Shown piece by piece: positions 48,626 through 59,857 of a stretch of DNA of 64,000 nt. The position numbers and the translations under genes were made by a program. Where the stretch lies: contig JXTC01000037.1 in the NCBI GenBank assembly GCA_002914845.1, positions 664,302 through 728,301 of the forward strand, read 5' to 3'. The DNA is from Trema orientale. Taxonomy: Eukaryota > Streptophyta > Magnoliopsida > Rosales > Cannabaceae. Under the pieces are notes generated by a model. That model searched no databases. It saw nothing but the letters and a program-made list of their open reading frames with translations, and had not been told where the DNA came from. Numbering within the stretch: position 1 is the stretch's first letter; each line of letters opens with the position of its first letter.

Positions 48626-50292
48626 AAAAAATTGCGAATCTCAATGTTTAGAATGGTAGATTCTATAATAAAAAAAATCCAAATAGCGAAAATGACATTT
48701 TATACGGTTTTTTTCAAAATATTTATCACGACCGGAAATCCAAAGCCGTGACTTTTAGTAATCTTAAGTGAAAATATAATAAAATATCAATTTTACAGAA
48801 TTTAAGAGAAATCGAGTATTAGATAATTTCGTTTTGATCTTCAAATCATTATAAATTCCTTATTCATTAAAACACTTATTAGTTTTAGTTTCATAAGAGA
48901 AATACTCATCAAAGTTTAAGAAAATTTTCAGCAATCTCTTTTAAAACTTGTTGAGAAATCATAAACTTTGATAAACTGAGTTTAACTGAAATATTTAGTT
49001 CAATGTCCAAAATGTATTACATAAAATCACTTATTGTTTTAAATACTCAATTTAACAACAAAATCATCTTCATACATCTACTTATTAATCTTGGCTAAAT
49101 AACTGAATAAGAAAAGAATGATAACAAAGTATGAACACCCACCAGGGATTTAAAGTAGAACTGTCTGTACGAGCTATGCAGCTCATCTGACCACTGAGAT
49201 TACTACCTTAATTGGACATACACCTGAAAGTAGGAGAAGTTGGGAGGGAGGGGGGGAGGGAGTGAGCATTCACATACTCAGTAGAAATTCAATTACCTTT
49301 TGAATGAATGCAATTTTTCTAAACCTGCATAGTTAATACCTTTTCCAAATCTATTTATAAACTAGGTGTTTTGGGGTGTGATAATTTTTATAATTAGTCA
49401 CTAACTAAAAATATTAAGTCACAAATAATGTGATAAATATACAATATGAGGTTAGTTAAGAAAATGTGACATGTCAAGATTATATTAGGTAAAGAAGGAG
49501 TTTGACATTCTAAGATAAGTGTCAAACTTTCGTCAGAAAATTACCAATTTTAAGCCATGTCATCGGGAAAAAGATTATTTGAAGACCCCATTTATGATGA
49601 GATGTCAACACCCAATTGGAAGCATTTTTCAACAACTTGTCAACACCGAATTGGAACAATTAAGCAAATGTTATTAGAGCAGCCAATAAAATGGTGCCAT
49701 GTGTCAAGCAATTATTTGACCCCTTTGTTACATATGTGTCAAAACCTAAAGTATGGCTATGTAATATAATGACACCTCACCAAGTATGTGTCAATATAGT
49801 TAGCACTTAAGTTATGTACTGGAAGTCGGTTCTTATCATCCACTGGATGCTTATATATAGTTATATCTGTTAGAGTTCGTGACCCGAATTCTATTTGCCC
49901 AAGCCCGAAATCTTCGCGGTGCGACGTATATGGCATTTTTATAATCGGAAGAAATTTTGAGATCAGTGGTGGTATGGACCTGTTTTATTGGGCCATTTTT
50001 CTTTTCTGTACAATTTTTGTCAATACACATATGTATTTTAGAGTTTTGGGGATTTTATATATTTTGACTTGGCCGTGTGAAACTCTATCTTCTGTACCTT
50101 ATTTTCGACATAGTGAAATTTTCTCCTCTGCCAGTGTTTTTTTTTCCCCCAATTAAGGTTTTCTATTTAAATCTATGTGTTCTTATTTTTCATTCTTTTG
50201 TCGATTATCGTTCCTTAATTCTTAACAATATCCTCTTTCTAATGAAGGAGGATGACAGATAAAAATCTTCAATTCTCTTTTGCTTGGTTGTG

Positions 50293-50296
<4 letters not shown>

Positions 50297-50338
<42 letters not shown>
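50297..50338 (+). repeat. (CT)n microsatellite
   Basis: About 21 perfect CT dinucleotides within the presumed leader of family C copy 2. Confidence 0.95.
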
Positions 50339-50343
<5 letters not shown>

Positions 50344-50910
50344 CTTGTATATCTGAAACTTCCAAACTCATCAAACGATCTGCTTGCTTCAGTTTATGTT
50401 TTCCACTAAATCTACCATAATCCTTCCTCTTACTTCCCTCAAGCTCAAACCCGATTGTTAACTTTTATATCATATGTATAAAGTCTCGTAATTTTCTCTT
50501 CAATCACGAGTTCCACCGAATTCTTGTTTCTCGTTTGACTGTCAGATCATCATTACTATCAACATATAATTTCTCTTTTATTTCCTTCCCAACGAGTTTG
50601 TGTTTCTAAACCATTCTTGGTTCTATCAATTATGTCATCTTTTGGATATTAATTCCAAAGCACCATATACTCCCTTACTACCAATTTGGTTCATTAAATT
50701 ATAGTCATTCAAATCCTATTCACGTTCTTATCATCATCATCATTATTATTTTTGGCTTTATTATTTTCATCATCATTCTTTATTTTTCTTAGAATCTATG
50801 GTTACTTCTACTTTCATGTCATCATCATCTTCATCCCACTAGTATTTTTCACAAGACTTGGTCACCAAGTTTTCTCACACTTGTACAAATTCATACATAC
50901 ACGTGCACTC

Positions 50911-50948
<38 letters not shown>

Positions 50949-51082
50949 TTGCATAATTGTCTTAGTAACATTATCATTATTATTATTGCATATTATATAT
51001 TATAGCGATCTTTGGGCACTAAGGTACTCTCCACAACCTAGTGCTGGACTTGTTGTACAAGTTCGAGGTGTTGCGCTTTCTG

Positions 51083-51084
<2 letters not shown>

Positions 51085-51120
<36 letters not shown>
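51085..51120 (+). repeat. (TA)n microsatellite
   Basis: About 18 perfect TA dinucleotides; a shorter one of the same type lies at about 50911-50936. Confidence 0.95.
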
Positions 51121-51122
<2 letters not shown>

Positions 51123-54100
51123 GTCTTGTGTTTCTACTTTGGCGGGTAATTCGTATTACTGCTCTAAGTGCAATTAATTACTACGCTTCCCTTTCCCCGT
51201 AAAATAATCTGTATTGCTACATTGAGTGTGATCGGTTACTTTGCTTTCCGTTTAATTATTGTATGTATTTATTTAGTGATCTGTGTTATTTTCCCTTGCA
51301 ACCAGTCGCACAGCTTTATTTAAATTTCAGTACTTAAGTTATTTATCATTTCTTATAATATAGCTGGACTTACTGCCTCGTAATTCTAACATCTCTAATT
51401 AACTAAAACTGGCATATGGACGGTATCGCCTTCGTCAGTTTCTAACTATTTATTTTTCTGCACTTTATTTATGTTGCTAATTTCTATTTGACATTATGGT
51501 CGGTTTATTCGCCTCAGTCAACTAGTAATATTTAATTCCTTGTCTATTTATTTATTACATTATTATATCACTTCATGTCTTCAATTGACAATATGGTCAG
51601 TTTATTCGCCTCCGTCAACTTTTAATATTATTTTATTCCTGCTTATTCCTATGCACACTAAGTGAGTCATCTTTGCAACTGTCAATCTTGTCGAGATACG
51701 TAGGAAGAGTAGTTCTCATTGCGACTGCTTATCTTTTTTCGACATGTGGAAGTGTTATGATGACCCTTTCTGCTGTACATTCTAATCCAATTATCCTCTG
51801 CATTGTTTTAATTAAGTACAAGTCACACTAATTAATTCATAGCACAACTCTGACCCCGAACACCAACTATATAAAACAATTAGTATCTAGAATAATCACA
51901 TATTCAAAACCAAAACTAGAAACACAAGATTGTACATATCATAAATCAACCCATCCCACGAGCTCACATCCTCTCATCACGAACCAGAGTAACTCGTACT
52001 ACGTATACTAAGTACTCTCTGCCTGATACCTATCCCAGAAAACTAGAGGTACACCCATGTGTCTAAGCCTACCGAACTGGAGGGGCAACTAAATGCCTAC
52101 GCCTACCGAGTGGGATTAATCATAAAACCTCGCGCGGGTTTACGGGCTCTCACCGAGGGCAGGAACAATGGCCGCCTACTAAATACCGTGATGCCTAAGA
52201 TGTATCTCATGTATGATCCTATAGTATGTACAATATTCAACAGTTCACAAATAACCATGCATCAAGGAATAATTAAATTATGCTTTAAAATTCCACTTGA
52301 TATTATTTTGGAATTTACTGTACCATGGGCAGCAAATCTGCTAAATCACCTCATGGTCTCAATTTTACAAATACGTTTAGAAGTCAAACAGTCCAATTCC
52401 AAAATAATCCAAGATTTTTCAACAGTTTATCAAAATATCGTTTTATTCACGATTTTTTACAAAATAGTCATAATACATAATTTAAATCAAAGCATGTATA
52501 AAACCAAGTAATTGAACACTTACCTCAACATGGTAGCAATACCAAGCTAATGATGCTCGAAAAACTCATGTTGATCACTTGTGTGTTCGAACGACAATTT
52601 AGAGATCCCGGTAAATCCACTTGAAAAAGTGACATTTCCACCGAAACTTCAAATGGAAAAATGGAGGTCACCATTGAATTCAGAGCACTCAAAAACACTA
52701 AGTTAGGTATATACCTTGTCAAAAATGGGTCCTGGGGCTGGACCGGCCTGTGGCACGTAAAACGGTGCAATTTGTGCCACGAAATTATAATTTTCGTTCC
52801 TCATCTAAACATAGTGGTATTTTATATCAAAATTCATCTCTCAACCTCACCTAGTCCAAATTCGAAGTTAGAACTCAATTTCGAGGTCCCGAGCATTAAT
52901 TGGGCTTTAAAATCCGAAAATTACATAAATACCACTTTTTTAAATTATTTAGGAAAATGCCATCTTTTTCTATTTAAAAGTTACCATACTTCTGGATACC
53001 GTATTAACTTTTACCAACCTTAATTATTCATAATTTTTGACCCTCTTTCACCTCATATAATTATCTCGGGTAAATAAATTAGGTAACCATAATAATTACG
53101 TAATTATCATTTTTTAAAGTAATTAGAAAAATATCAATATTTCTGGTTAAATTATTTTCTAAGGAATATTCAGAAATTTATTACCTTCCTATTCACAGCT
53201 CAAGGCCCATCTTTAAAGTTTAACAAACTTTCGGCCCAAACCTTATAAGTTTACGAAAATACCATTTTGCCTTAAAAATATTTGTAAATACCATTTTTTC
53301 TAAACTTGATTTTTCTCACAAATCACCGGGCCGTATCATTACACAACCAGCCATAACCATAACTAAAATCATATAGTTTTTATCTCAAAGTTCCATGATC
53401 TAAATAAATTATTTACAACTATAATTATGAAAATATCTCTTTTCTAGAAATAATTGCAAGAACAACATATTATTCATTTGTTTATTTATTTATTCTATTT
53501 TTTTTTTTATTATTATTATTTTTGAAATCTAACTATCAGAAATATAATCCCCAGAATCAATTATCCTTTTGTATACATTGAATCCTCTAACAATATCACT
53601 AAGTACCACTAGCAATTCATAAGGTAACGAAAAATTTGAGAAATACCAAAATCAAATTTTCGAAAAGAAAATCAATCGAACAATTCTTGGAGCTTACTTT
53701 CCGATGGTTAGTTGCTGGAAATTGACTAATTAGTCCTGGAAAGAGGACCTCGACCTCCTGCGGTGGTTGACGGAGGAGTTGGGCGATTGAAGTGTCCAAA
53801 AACCAGAGTTGCAGCTGCGAGTTCCAAGGCTCCTCCACGCGACTGGGCGGCGCGAGCGGCGGCAGTGACCGGCGGCGTCCCTTTGTCGCCATGTGGCGGA
53901 GCTTCCTGGGTGGCGCGTCGGCACGGAGGTTCGGCGGTGTACTCGTAGCGGTTGTCGTCAGAGCTTGAGCTCTCTTAATGGCGCAGGGATTTCAAGTGAG
54001 AAGATGAGAGAAAATGGGTCCTTAAGTGCAATATTGAGGAACTGAAGACCCCAATAAAATATTCCAGATTTTTCAGTTTTATATTGCGAAAATTTAAAAT

Positions 54101-54142
54101 TACCAAAATGCCATTATGTGAAAAATGACCCATTTACCCTTA

Positions 54143-55258
54143 GGTCACGTTTGGTTGGCAGTAATACTTTGGAATGGAAAGGAATGGAAAGCCTTCCCTT
54201 TGTTTGGTTAAACTTTTTACATTGGAAACCTTTTTCCAATGGAATGAACAATCCCATAAATAAAGAAATAGCAATTCCATTAGTGAACCGGTAGAAAGAC
54301 TTTTCCATTCCTAATCTATTTTTCTTTTTCTCTATTTGCCCTCATTGCAGCCTTCTTGTTTTGCAGGTTCTCTATCATCATCAACCCAGAAATTCAACTA
54401 TTCAATACCCGGAACATCTCACACATGCTTAAAATCGATAAAGCTATATACCGGTAAAGCTAATAACTGCGACTAAAAGAGTGAAGTTTCTAAGCCACTT
54501 TCTCTTCTCTCTTCGCGATTTGTAGTGTACCTCTGTTGTTGAAGCTTTACCATTATGGTATATTTATTTAATTGGGCCATATAATTTGCTGCCCCTTTTC
54601 TTTCCTTTTTGTTCCAGCTGTAGTACAATACCTGAACTTGAAGCTAGATTAGATCCGTTTAGATTCATTCGGTTTCACCTAGATCTATCCGACACAACTT
54701 CAGATCTTTGAACAGCCTGCATGTTTTGGACGAGGAGAGGATTAGCCTTCTTGTATAGCATCTACTAAAAAGAATGCATGATTTTTATTTTATTTTTTAA
54801 CATAGAGATAATCCCCTGCCAAGCCATTGTCGATGGCTTTGGTCAAAGAAAAATGAAGAATTTTATAATTATTTTTGCTTCATTTTCAACCTAAATAAAT
54901 ATGTTTTAAATATATCCTAAATAATAATTCATATTTGTACAGTTTTTCTTTTTGTTTAATATATATTCATACAGTGGCTAATCTCCTTTTATCGATATAA
55001 TCCATATATGGATAAATAATTACATTTTTAGCAAAATAATAATAATAATAATATTTTATTTCCATATTAAGGGTAAATGTGTCAAAATAAAATTATTTCC
55101 ATTCCATTCAATACAAAACCGAACAAAATAATTATTATTCAAATGTTGATTCCAAAATTTCAACTAAACAAAATAATCACTTTTTCTTTCTATTCCATTC
55201 CTATTCTGATTCCTATTCCCATTACTTTCAATTTCATTTCATCCAACCAAACACTACC
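54143..55258. mobile_element. PIF/Harbinger-like nonautonomous element
   Basis: Ends GGTCACGTTTGGTTGG and, inverted, GGTAGTGTTTGGTTGG. The 3-bp target duplication TTA is perfect (54140-54142 and 55259-55261). Subterminal 'ggaatggaaaggaatgg' on the left is mirrored by 'ccattcctattc' on the right. At 1.1 kb it is longer than most MITEs, but no transposase motif was seen. It is inserted in the family D solo LTR. Confidence 0.8.
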
Positions 55259-55285
55259 TTATTTAAATCAGGTTTTTACAATATT

Positions 55286-55435
55286 GACCAAAATATGACC
55301 TGTGAAAATTAAATACTTTTCTGTACGGTTTGTAAGAAAATATTTCCATTTGGTGGCAAAGTTGTAAATTCATCTATGTTTACACATAAGGTTTATTAAT
55401 TAGAAAGTAAAATAAATAAACTACAACACAAGCCG
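55286..55435. other. Short intergenic gap
   Basis: AT-rich DNA between the family D LTR and a SINE-like scrap. Nothing assigned. Confidence 0.5.
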
Positions 55436-55525
55436 GTGAAAGTGGTTCGGCTAGAACAAGCCCATATTTGAGACATGGGTTCGATCACATTCATCATCAC
55501 CTTATCTTTTTTTTTTTTTTTTTTN
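55436..55525 (+). mobile_element. Possible tRNA-derived SINE fragment ending in poly-T and an assembly N
   Basis: A tRNA-like block contains GGGTTCGATCAC (B-box type) about 35 bp after a weak A-box-like 'ggtgaaagtggt', and it ends in a T-run of about 19. Plant SINEs can end in such runs. No target duplication could be found. The N at 55525 directly after the T-run marks unresolved sequence. Confidence 0.3.
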
Positions 55526-58500
55526 TACAGGACATTCTCCTATAAGAAAACCAAAATAGTTTCTAGGAAACTTTTTTAGTTTCCTATGATTTACCTACAT
55601 ACAAGGCATTCTGCTAAAAGGAAACTAAACTGGATTCTTGTGATCTACTTATATACAGAGTATTCTGCTAAAAGGAAACCAAACTAGTTTCCAGGAAACC
55701 TTTGTAGTTTTCTTGTGATTTATTTTTGTACAAGGTACTCCTCTAAAAGTAAATCAAATTGGTTTCCAAGAAACCTTTGTAGTTGCCTGTGATCTATTTA
55801 CATACATGACATTCTACTCAAAGGAAATCAAAGTGATTTTTTTGAAATCTTTGTGGTTTTCAATGATTTACTTACGTATATGGCATTCCGCTAAAAAGAA
55901 ACCAAATTGATTCCCAGGAAACCTTTGTAGTTTCTTGTGATTTACTTACATATAGTGTATTTCGCTAAAAGGAAACCAAATTGGTTTCTAAAAAACTGCA
56001 AAACCTTTGCAGTATCCTCTGATTTACTTACATATATGGCATTTTGCTAAAAGGAAACTAAACTAGTTTCATAGAAAATTTTGTGGTTTCCAAGAATATA
56101 ATAATAAAATATAATAAATTTAGACAAGTGGGCAAAAAAAGAAAAAGAAAAAGAAAAAATAAAACATGTAATTCTTGTTTCCTAAATATTAGAGAAAAAG
56201 CAAATTAGTAAAAATAACGAATCTTGGTAACAGATTACTATGGAAACTAGAAAAACCAATTTAATGTTGAGTAGTTTTGAGTAGAAACTAAATTAGTTTC
56301 TTAGTTACTTAAGAAACCATACACTGAGAAATCAAATTGGTTCCTCTGATTCTCAGTTACGTGAGAAACCAAATTGGATTTTTATTTTCTAAAATAAAAA
56401 TAAAATAAAATAAAAAATATTTTTAGTTCAAACTTATTTTGTTTTTTAAAAAAAAAATACTTATGGCTATACTTGAAACCGAAAACCAAATTAATATTGA
56501 GTAGTTTCAAATGGAAACCAAATTAGTTTCGAGCAATAACTAGAAACCAATTTGAGTAACTAATCTTTGTAACTGATTACTATGGAAACTAGAAAAACCA
56601 AATTGATACTGAGTAGTTTTGAGTAGAAATCTGTCATAATTGGTTTCTCAGTTATTTGATAAACAAAATTAGTTTCTTAGGTTCCCAGATACCTGAAAAA
56701 CTAAATTGGTTTGTTATTTTCTATAATAATAACAAAATAAAATGAAAAATATTTTTAGTTCAAACTAATTTGGTTTCCTTAAAAAAATATTTTAGTTATA
56801 GTTATTCTTGAAACCAAAAACCATATTGGTATTGGGTAGTAAGAACTTGGTTTCTTATTTTCTGTGACAATAATAAAATAAAAGGGAAAATATTTTATTC
56901 CAAAAAAAAAAATCAAACAAGAAAAAATTATAATGGGAGGAGTAAGAAAAAATAAAATGACAAAGAGCAAGAAAAAAAGTAATTTTTAAAAACATAAAAT
57001 GAAGAAAAAATTAAATTAAGGAAGAAAAAAAAAGAGAAAACTAAAATGGGTTGTTTAGGTTCTAGAAAACTTTTTTAGTTTCCTATAATTTACCTACATA
57101 TAAGGCATTCTCCTAAAAGGAAACCAAACTGGTTTCTTGTGATCTACTTATATACAGAGTATTCTCCTAAAAGAAAACTAAACTAGTTTCCAGGAAATCT
57201 TTGTGGTTTTTCTGTGATTTATTTTTGTACAAGGTACTTCTCTAAAAGTAAATCAAATTAGTTTTCAGGAAATATTTGTTGTTTCCTGTGATCTACATAC
57301 ATACATGATATTCTGCTCAAAGGAAACCAAATTAGTTTCCAAGAAATCTTTGTGTTTTCCTGTGATTTACTTACGTATAGGGCATTCCGCTAAAAAGAAA
57401 CCAAATTGATTAACAGGAAACCTTTGTGATTTCTTGTGATTTACTTACATACAGTGCATTTCGCTAAAAGAAAACTAAACTAGTTTCTAGAAAATTACAA
57501 AACCTTTGTAGTATCCTCTGATTTATTTAACTATATGGCATTTTGCTAAAATGAAACTAAACTAGTTTCATATAAACTTTTATGATTTCTAAGAATATAA
57601 TAATAGAATATACTAAATTTAGAAAAGTGGGTCGAAAAAAAAAGGAAAAAGAAAAAATGAAATATGTATTTCTTGTTTCCTAAATATTAAAGAAAAAATA
57701 AAGTAGTAAAAATAACGAATCTTGGTAACAGATTACTATGGAAACTAGAAAAATCAAATTAATATTGAGTAGTTTTGAGTAGAAACTAAATTAGTTTCTC
57801 AGTTATTTAAGAAACCACATAATGAGAAACCAAATTGGTTCCTCTGGTTCTCAGTTACGTGAGAAGCCAAATTGGATTCTTATTTTCTAAAATAAAAATA
57901 ATATAAAATGAAAAATATTTTTAGTTCAAACTTATTTTGTTTTTTTTTTTTTAAAATACTTATGGCTATACTTGAAACCGAAAACTAAATTAATATTGAG
58001 TAGTTTCGAATGGAAACCAAATTAGTTTCGAGCAGTAACTAGAAACCAATTTGAGTAACTAATCTTTGTAACTGATTACTATGGAAACTAGAAAAATCAA
58101 ATTGATACTGAGTAGTTTTGAGTAGAAACCTGTCATAATTGGTTTCTCAGTTATTTGAGAAACAAAATTAGTTTTTCAGGTTCCCAGATACCTGAAAAAC
58201 CAAATTAGTTTGTTATTTTCTATAATAATAACAAAATAAAATGAAAAATATTTTTAGTTCAAACTAATTTAGTTTCCTTAAAAAAATATTTTAGTTATAG
58301 TTATTCTTGAAACCGAAAACTAAATTGGTATTGAATAATAAGAGCTTGGTTTGTCATTTTCTGTGACAATAATAAAATAAAAAGAAAAATATTTTATTCC
58401 GAAAAAAAAAATCAAACAAGAAAAAATTATAGTGGGAGGAGTAAGAAAAAATAAAATGACAAAAAGCAATAAAAGAAGTAATTTTTAAAAACATAAAATG

Positions 58501-58541
58501 AAAAAAAATTAAATTAAGGGGGAAAAAAAAACTAAAATGGG
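55526..58541 (+). repeat. Two-level tandem repeat: ~1.5-kb unit present twice, each with ~75-bp subrepeats
   Basis: The unit from about 55561 to 57045 is repeated from about 57060 to 58541 in the same order, with scattered substitutions. Each unit starts with six to eight imperfect ~75-bp subrepeats: 'aaaaggaaaccaaa', 'ggaaacctttgtagtttc' and 'gatttacttacata' recur at about that spacing (55526-56095, 57060-57595). A second part follows with 'tggaaactagaaa', 'gagtagtttcgaatgg' and 'aaccaaattagtttc' motifs, and an A-rich tail ends 'actaaaatgggtt' in both copies. No reading frame runs through it. Origin unknown. Confidence 0.85.
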
Positions 58542-59247
58542 TTAAACGGGTTCAAGTCCAAGTTCCAAAGGACAAGTTCTAAGGCCTTGCCAATAGGCTG
58601 CAAAGTCTTTTGTAGTATAGTTCTAATTTAAATCTATAATAATGGTTTCGAAAAAAGAGGACAAAAATTACAAAAATGCCACTGCATATTTTAGCTGAAA
58701 TAATTAGAAAAATATCTCCTAAAATCCTACGGAAAAATAATTTGTGAACGTCGTATTTTTGGTATCTTTTTTTAAAACTAAAGTACAGTGGCCAGAAACT
58801 TACTATTCTACCACAAAAAATAACGTTGTTCTAACTTTCACAAAAACTAGAAAATTGGCTTAGTAATGTAGTGGATTGTATATTGATTGTGAAATCATAA
58901 TAATAATCGTAGTAATAACAATAATAATATAAAATAATAATGATAGAGACAAAGTGAGTAGACAAAAAAATATATATATAAAAAAGAAAAGTGGAAACTT
59001 ATCTTATTATTATGACCATAACTCTATTTATAATAGTGAGGAAACTATATCAGGTACCACTTTTCAGCACCTAGTGTCAATAAATATCCCTTTTCGATAA
59101 AATTAACATTTTTATCCCTTTTTTAGAGTATAATCATTTTTACTCCACTTTTGTCCTTCACGTTATACCTTTCCAATTTCCCCCTTTCTCCATTTCTCGT
59201 TCACCTCTGTCCAACCGTTTATGGGTCGAGTTCATCTCGTGAATGTC
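58542..59247. other. Flank and 5' region of the PSMD10-like fragment
   Basis: AT-rich DNA with an ATA/AAT-rich stretch at about 58896-58945. The part next to 59247 would have been promoter and 5' UTR of the gene fragment that follows. No other gene was seen. Confidence 0.45.
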
Positions 59248-59772
59248 ATGGAAATGAAGATTGATTCTCCTCGTCAATTCAAAGCGAAGACATCTTCAAG
59301 GCAACCAAAATCGGTGATTCCTCGGTGTTTAGAGCTCATTCTAAGGACCAAGTTCTAAATCTCTCTCAATGAGGTACGAGAGCACCTCCACGTAGACGCC
59401 TCATCTGTTTAACTCGAGGTTGCTCCCTTTTTTTCCTCCCTTTTCAATTTTCTCTTTCCTGTTTGGTTACTCGGAAATGTGGTGGTAAAACAACAGAAAA
59501 TATCCCCAAGATTATCAAAGCTATTGATTTTTTTGATTGATCGATCCAAATTCCTATACAGACTTGGGTTTTTCCCAAATTTATTGTTTCTATGATATTT
59601 TCGAACTCAAATTCAGTCTTCATTGTATATTATTTATTAGATAGTGAAGATACTATTAGCTGCTGATGAAGCATGGAGTGTGGCTAATATTTCAGAAGAA
59701 GGATAGGCATTGCTTCATTCTACGGCTAGCATTGGGAACTTTGAGATTGTTGATATTTTTTCCCAAGCGTAG
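59248..59772 (+). pseudogene. Broken fragment of an ankyrin-repeat gene like plant PSMD10 (gankyrin)
   Basis: Two exon-like pieces match, from family memory, the start of the plant 26S proteasome non-ATPase subunit 10-like ankyrin protein. Piece 1 (59248 to about 59412) begins MEMKIDSPRQFKA; after a one-base loss near 59287 the frame gives EDIFKATKIGDSSVFRAHSK, and after another frame change HLHVDASS. Piece 2 (59641-59769), preceded by an AG acceptor and followed by GTAATT, reads VKILLAADEA, then EEG with a TAG where Trp is expected, then ALLHSTASIGNFEIVDIF, a recognisable ankyrin repeat. Later exons are missing: a Copia relic begins at about 59858. It cannot encode the protein. The intact parental gene is not in this window. 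Confidence 0.65.
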
Positions 59773-59857
59773 GTAATTTTGTTAGAAAAATCTTTAAAGA
59801 CAAGATAAGGATCATACCTCCAGCCATTGTTGTTCAAGTAAGACAAAACAGCAGATA

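Larger units (their letters stand above)
49367..51862 (+). mobile_element. Solo-LTR-like element, family C copy 2, nested in a family D LTR
   Basis: Starts TGTTTTGGGG and ends GACCCCGAACA, like the copy at 32965-35288. It shares the region around 'tttattcgcctccgtcaact', the 'gcacaagttcg'-like phrase, and the final 'cacaagtc...attaatt' block. The flanks are CTAGG and CCAAC, which do not form a convincing target duplication. It contains (CT)n at 50297-50338 and (TA)n at about 50911-50936 and 51085-51120. The open frame 50752-51177 reads through these simple repeats and is not a gene. Confidence 0.6.
48724..55280 (-). mobile_element. Solo LTR of family D, interrupted by two other elements
   Basis: On the minus strand it starts TGTAAAAACC and ends GGTCGTGATA (one change from GTGACA), matching the ends of the forward family D LTR at 28171-30488. 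The target duplication ATATT is perfect (48719-48723 and 55281-55285). No PBS-like site follows the LTR end, so it is a solo LTR. It is split by family C copy 2 (49367-51862) and by a PIF/Harbinger-like element (54143-55258). The part at 53730-53990 is GC-rich leader-like sequence; open frames on both strands there are composition effects. Open frame 52059-52511 also lies within the LTR. Confidence 0.65.

Noticed and set aside
50752-51177. 141-codon open frame rich in Ile and Tyr
   Set aside because: It reads through two (TA)n microsatellites and lies within the family C solo LTR. No protein similarity.
52059-52511. 150-codon open frame
   Set aside because: It lies within the family D solo LTR on the opposite strand. 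Its sequence resembles no protein, and the related LTR at 28171-30488 has no corresponding frame.
53617-53948. Overlapping GC-rich open frames on both strands
   Set aside because: The GC-rich leader part of the family D LTR leaves all frames open by composition. No domain is recognisable.
55436-55500. A tRNA gene
   Set aside because: Only a B-box-like GGTTCGATC is convincing. No acceptor stem or anticodon arm can be drawn, so at most it is a SINE scrap.
55561-58541. CRISPR-like regular repeats
   Set aside because: The ~75-bp repeats are imperfect, adjacent without unique spacers, and sit in plant nuclear DNA.
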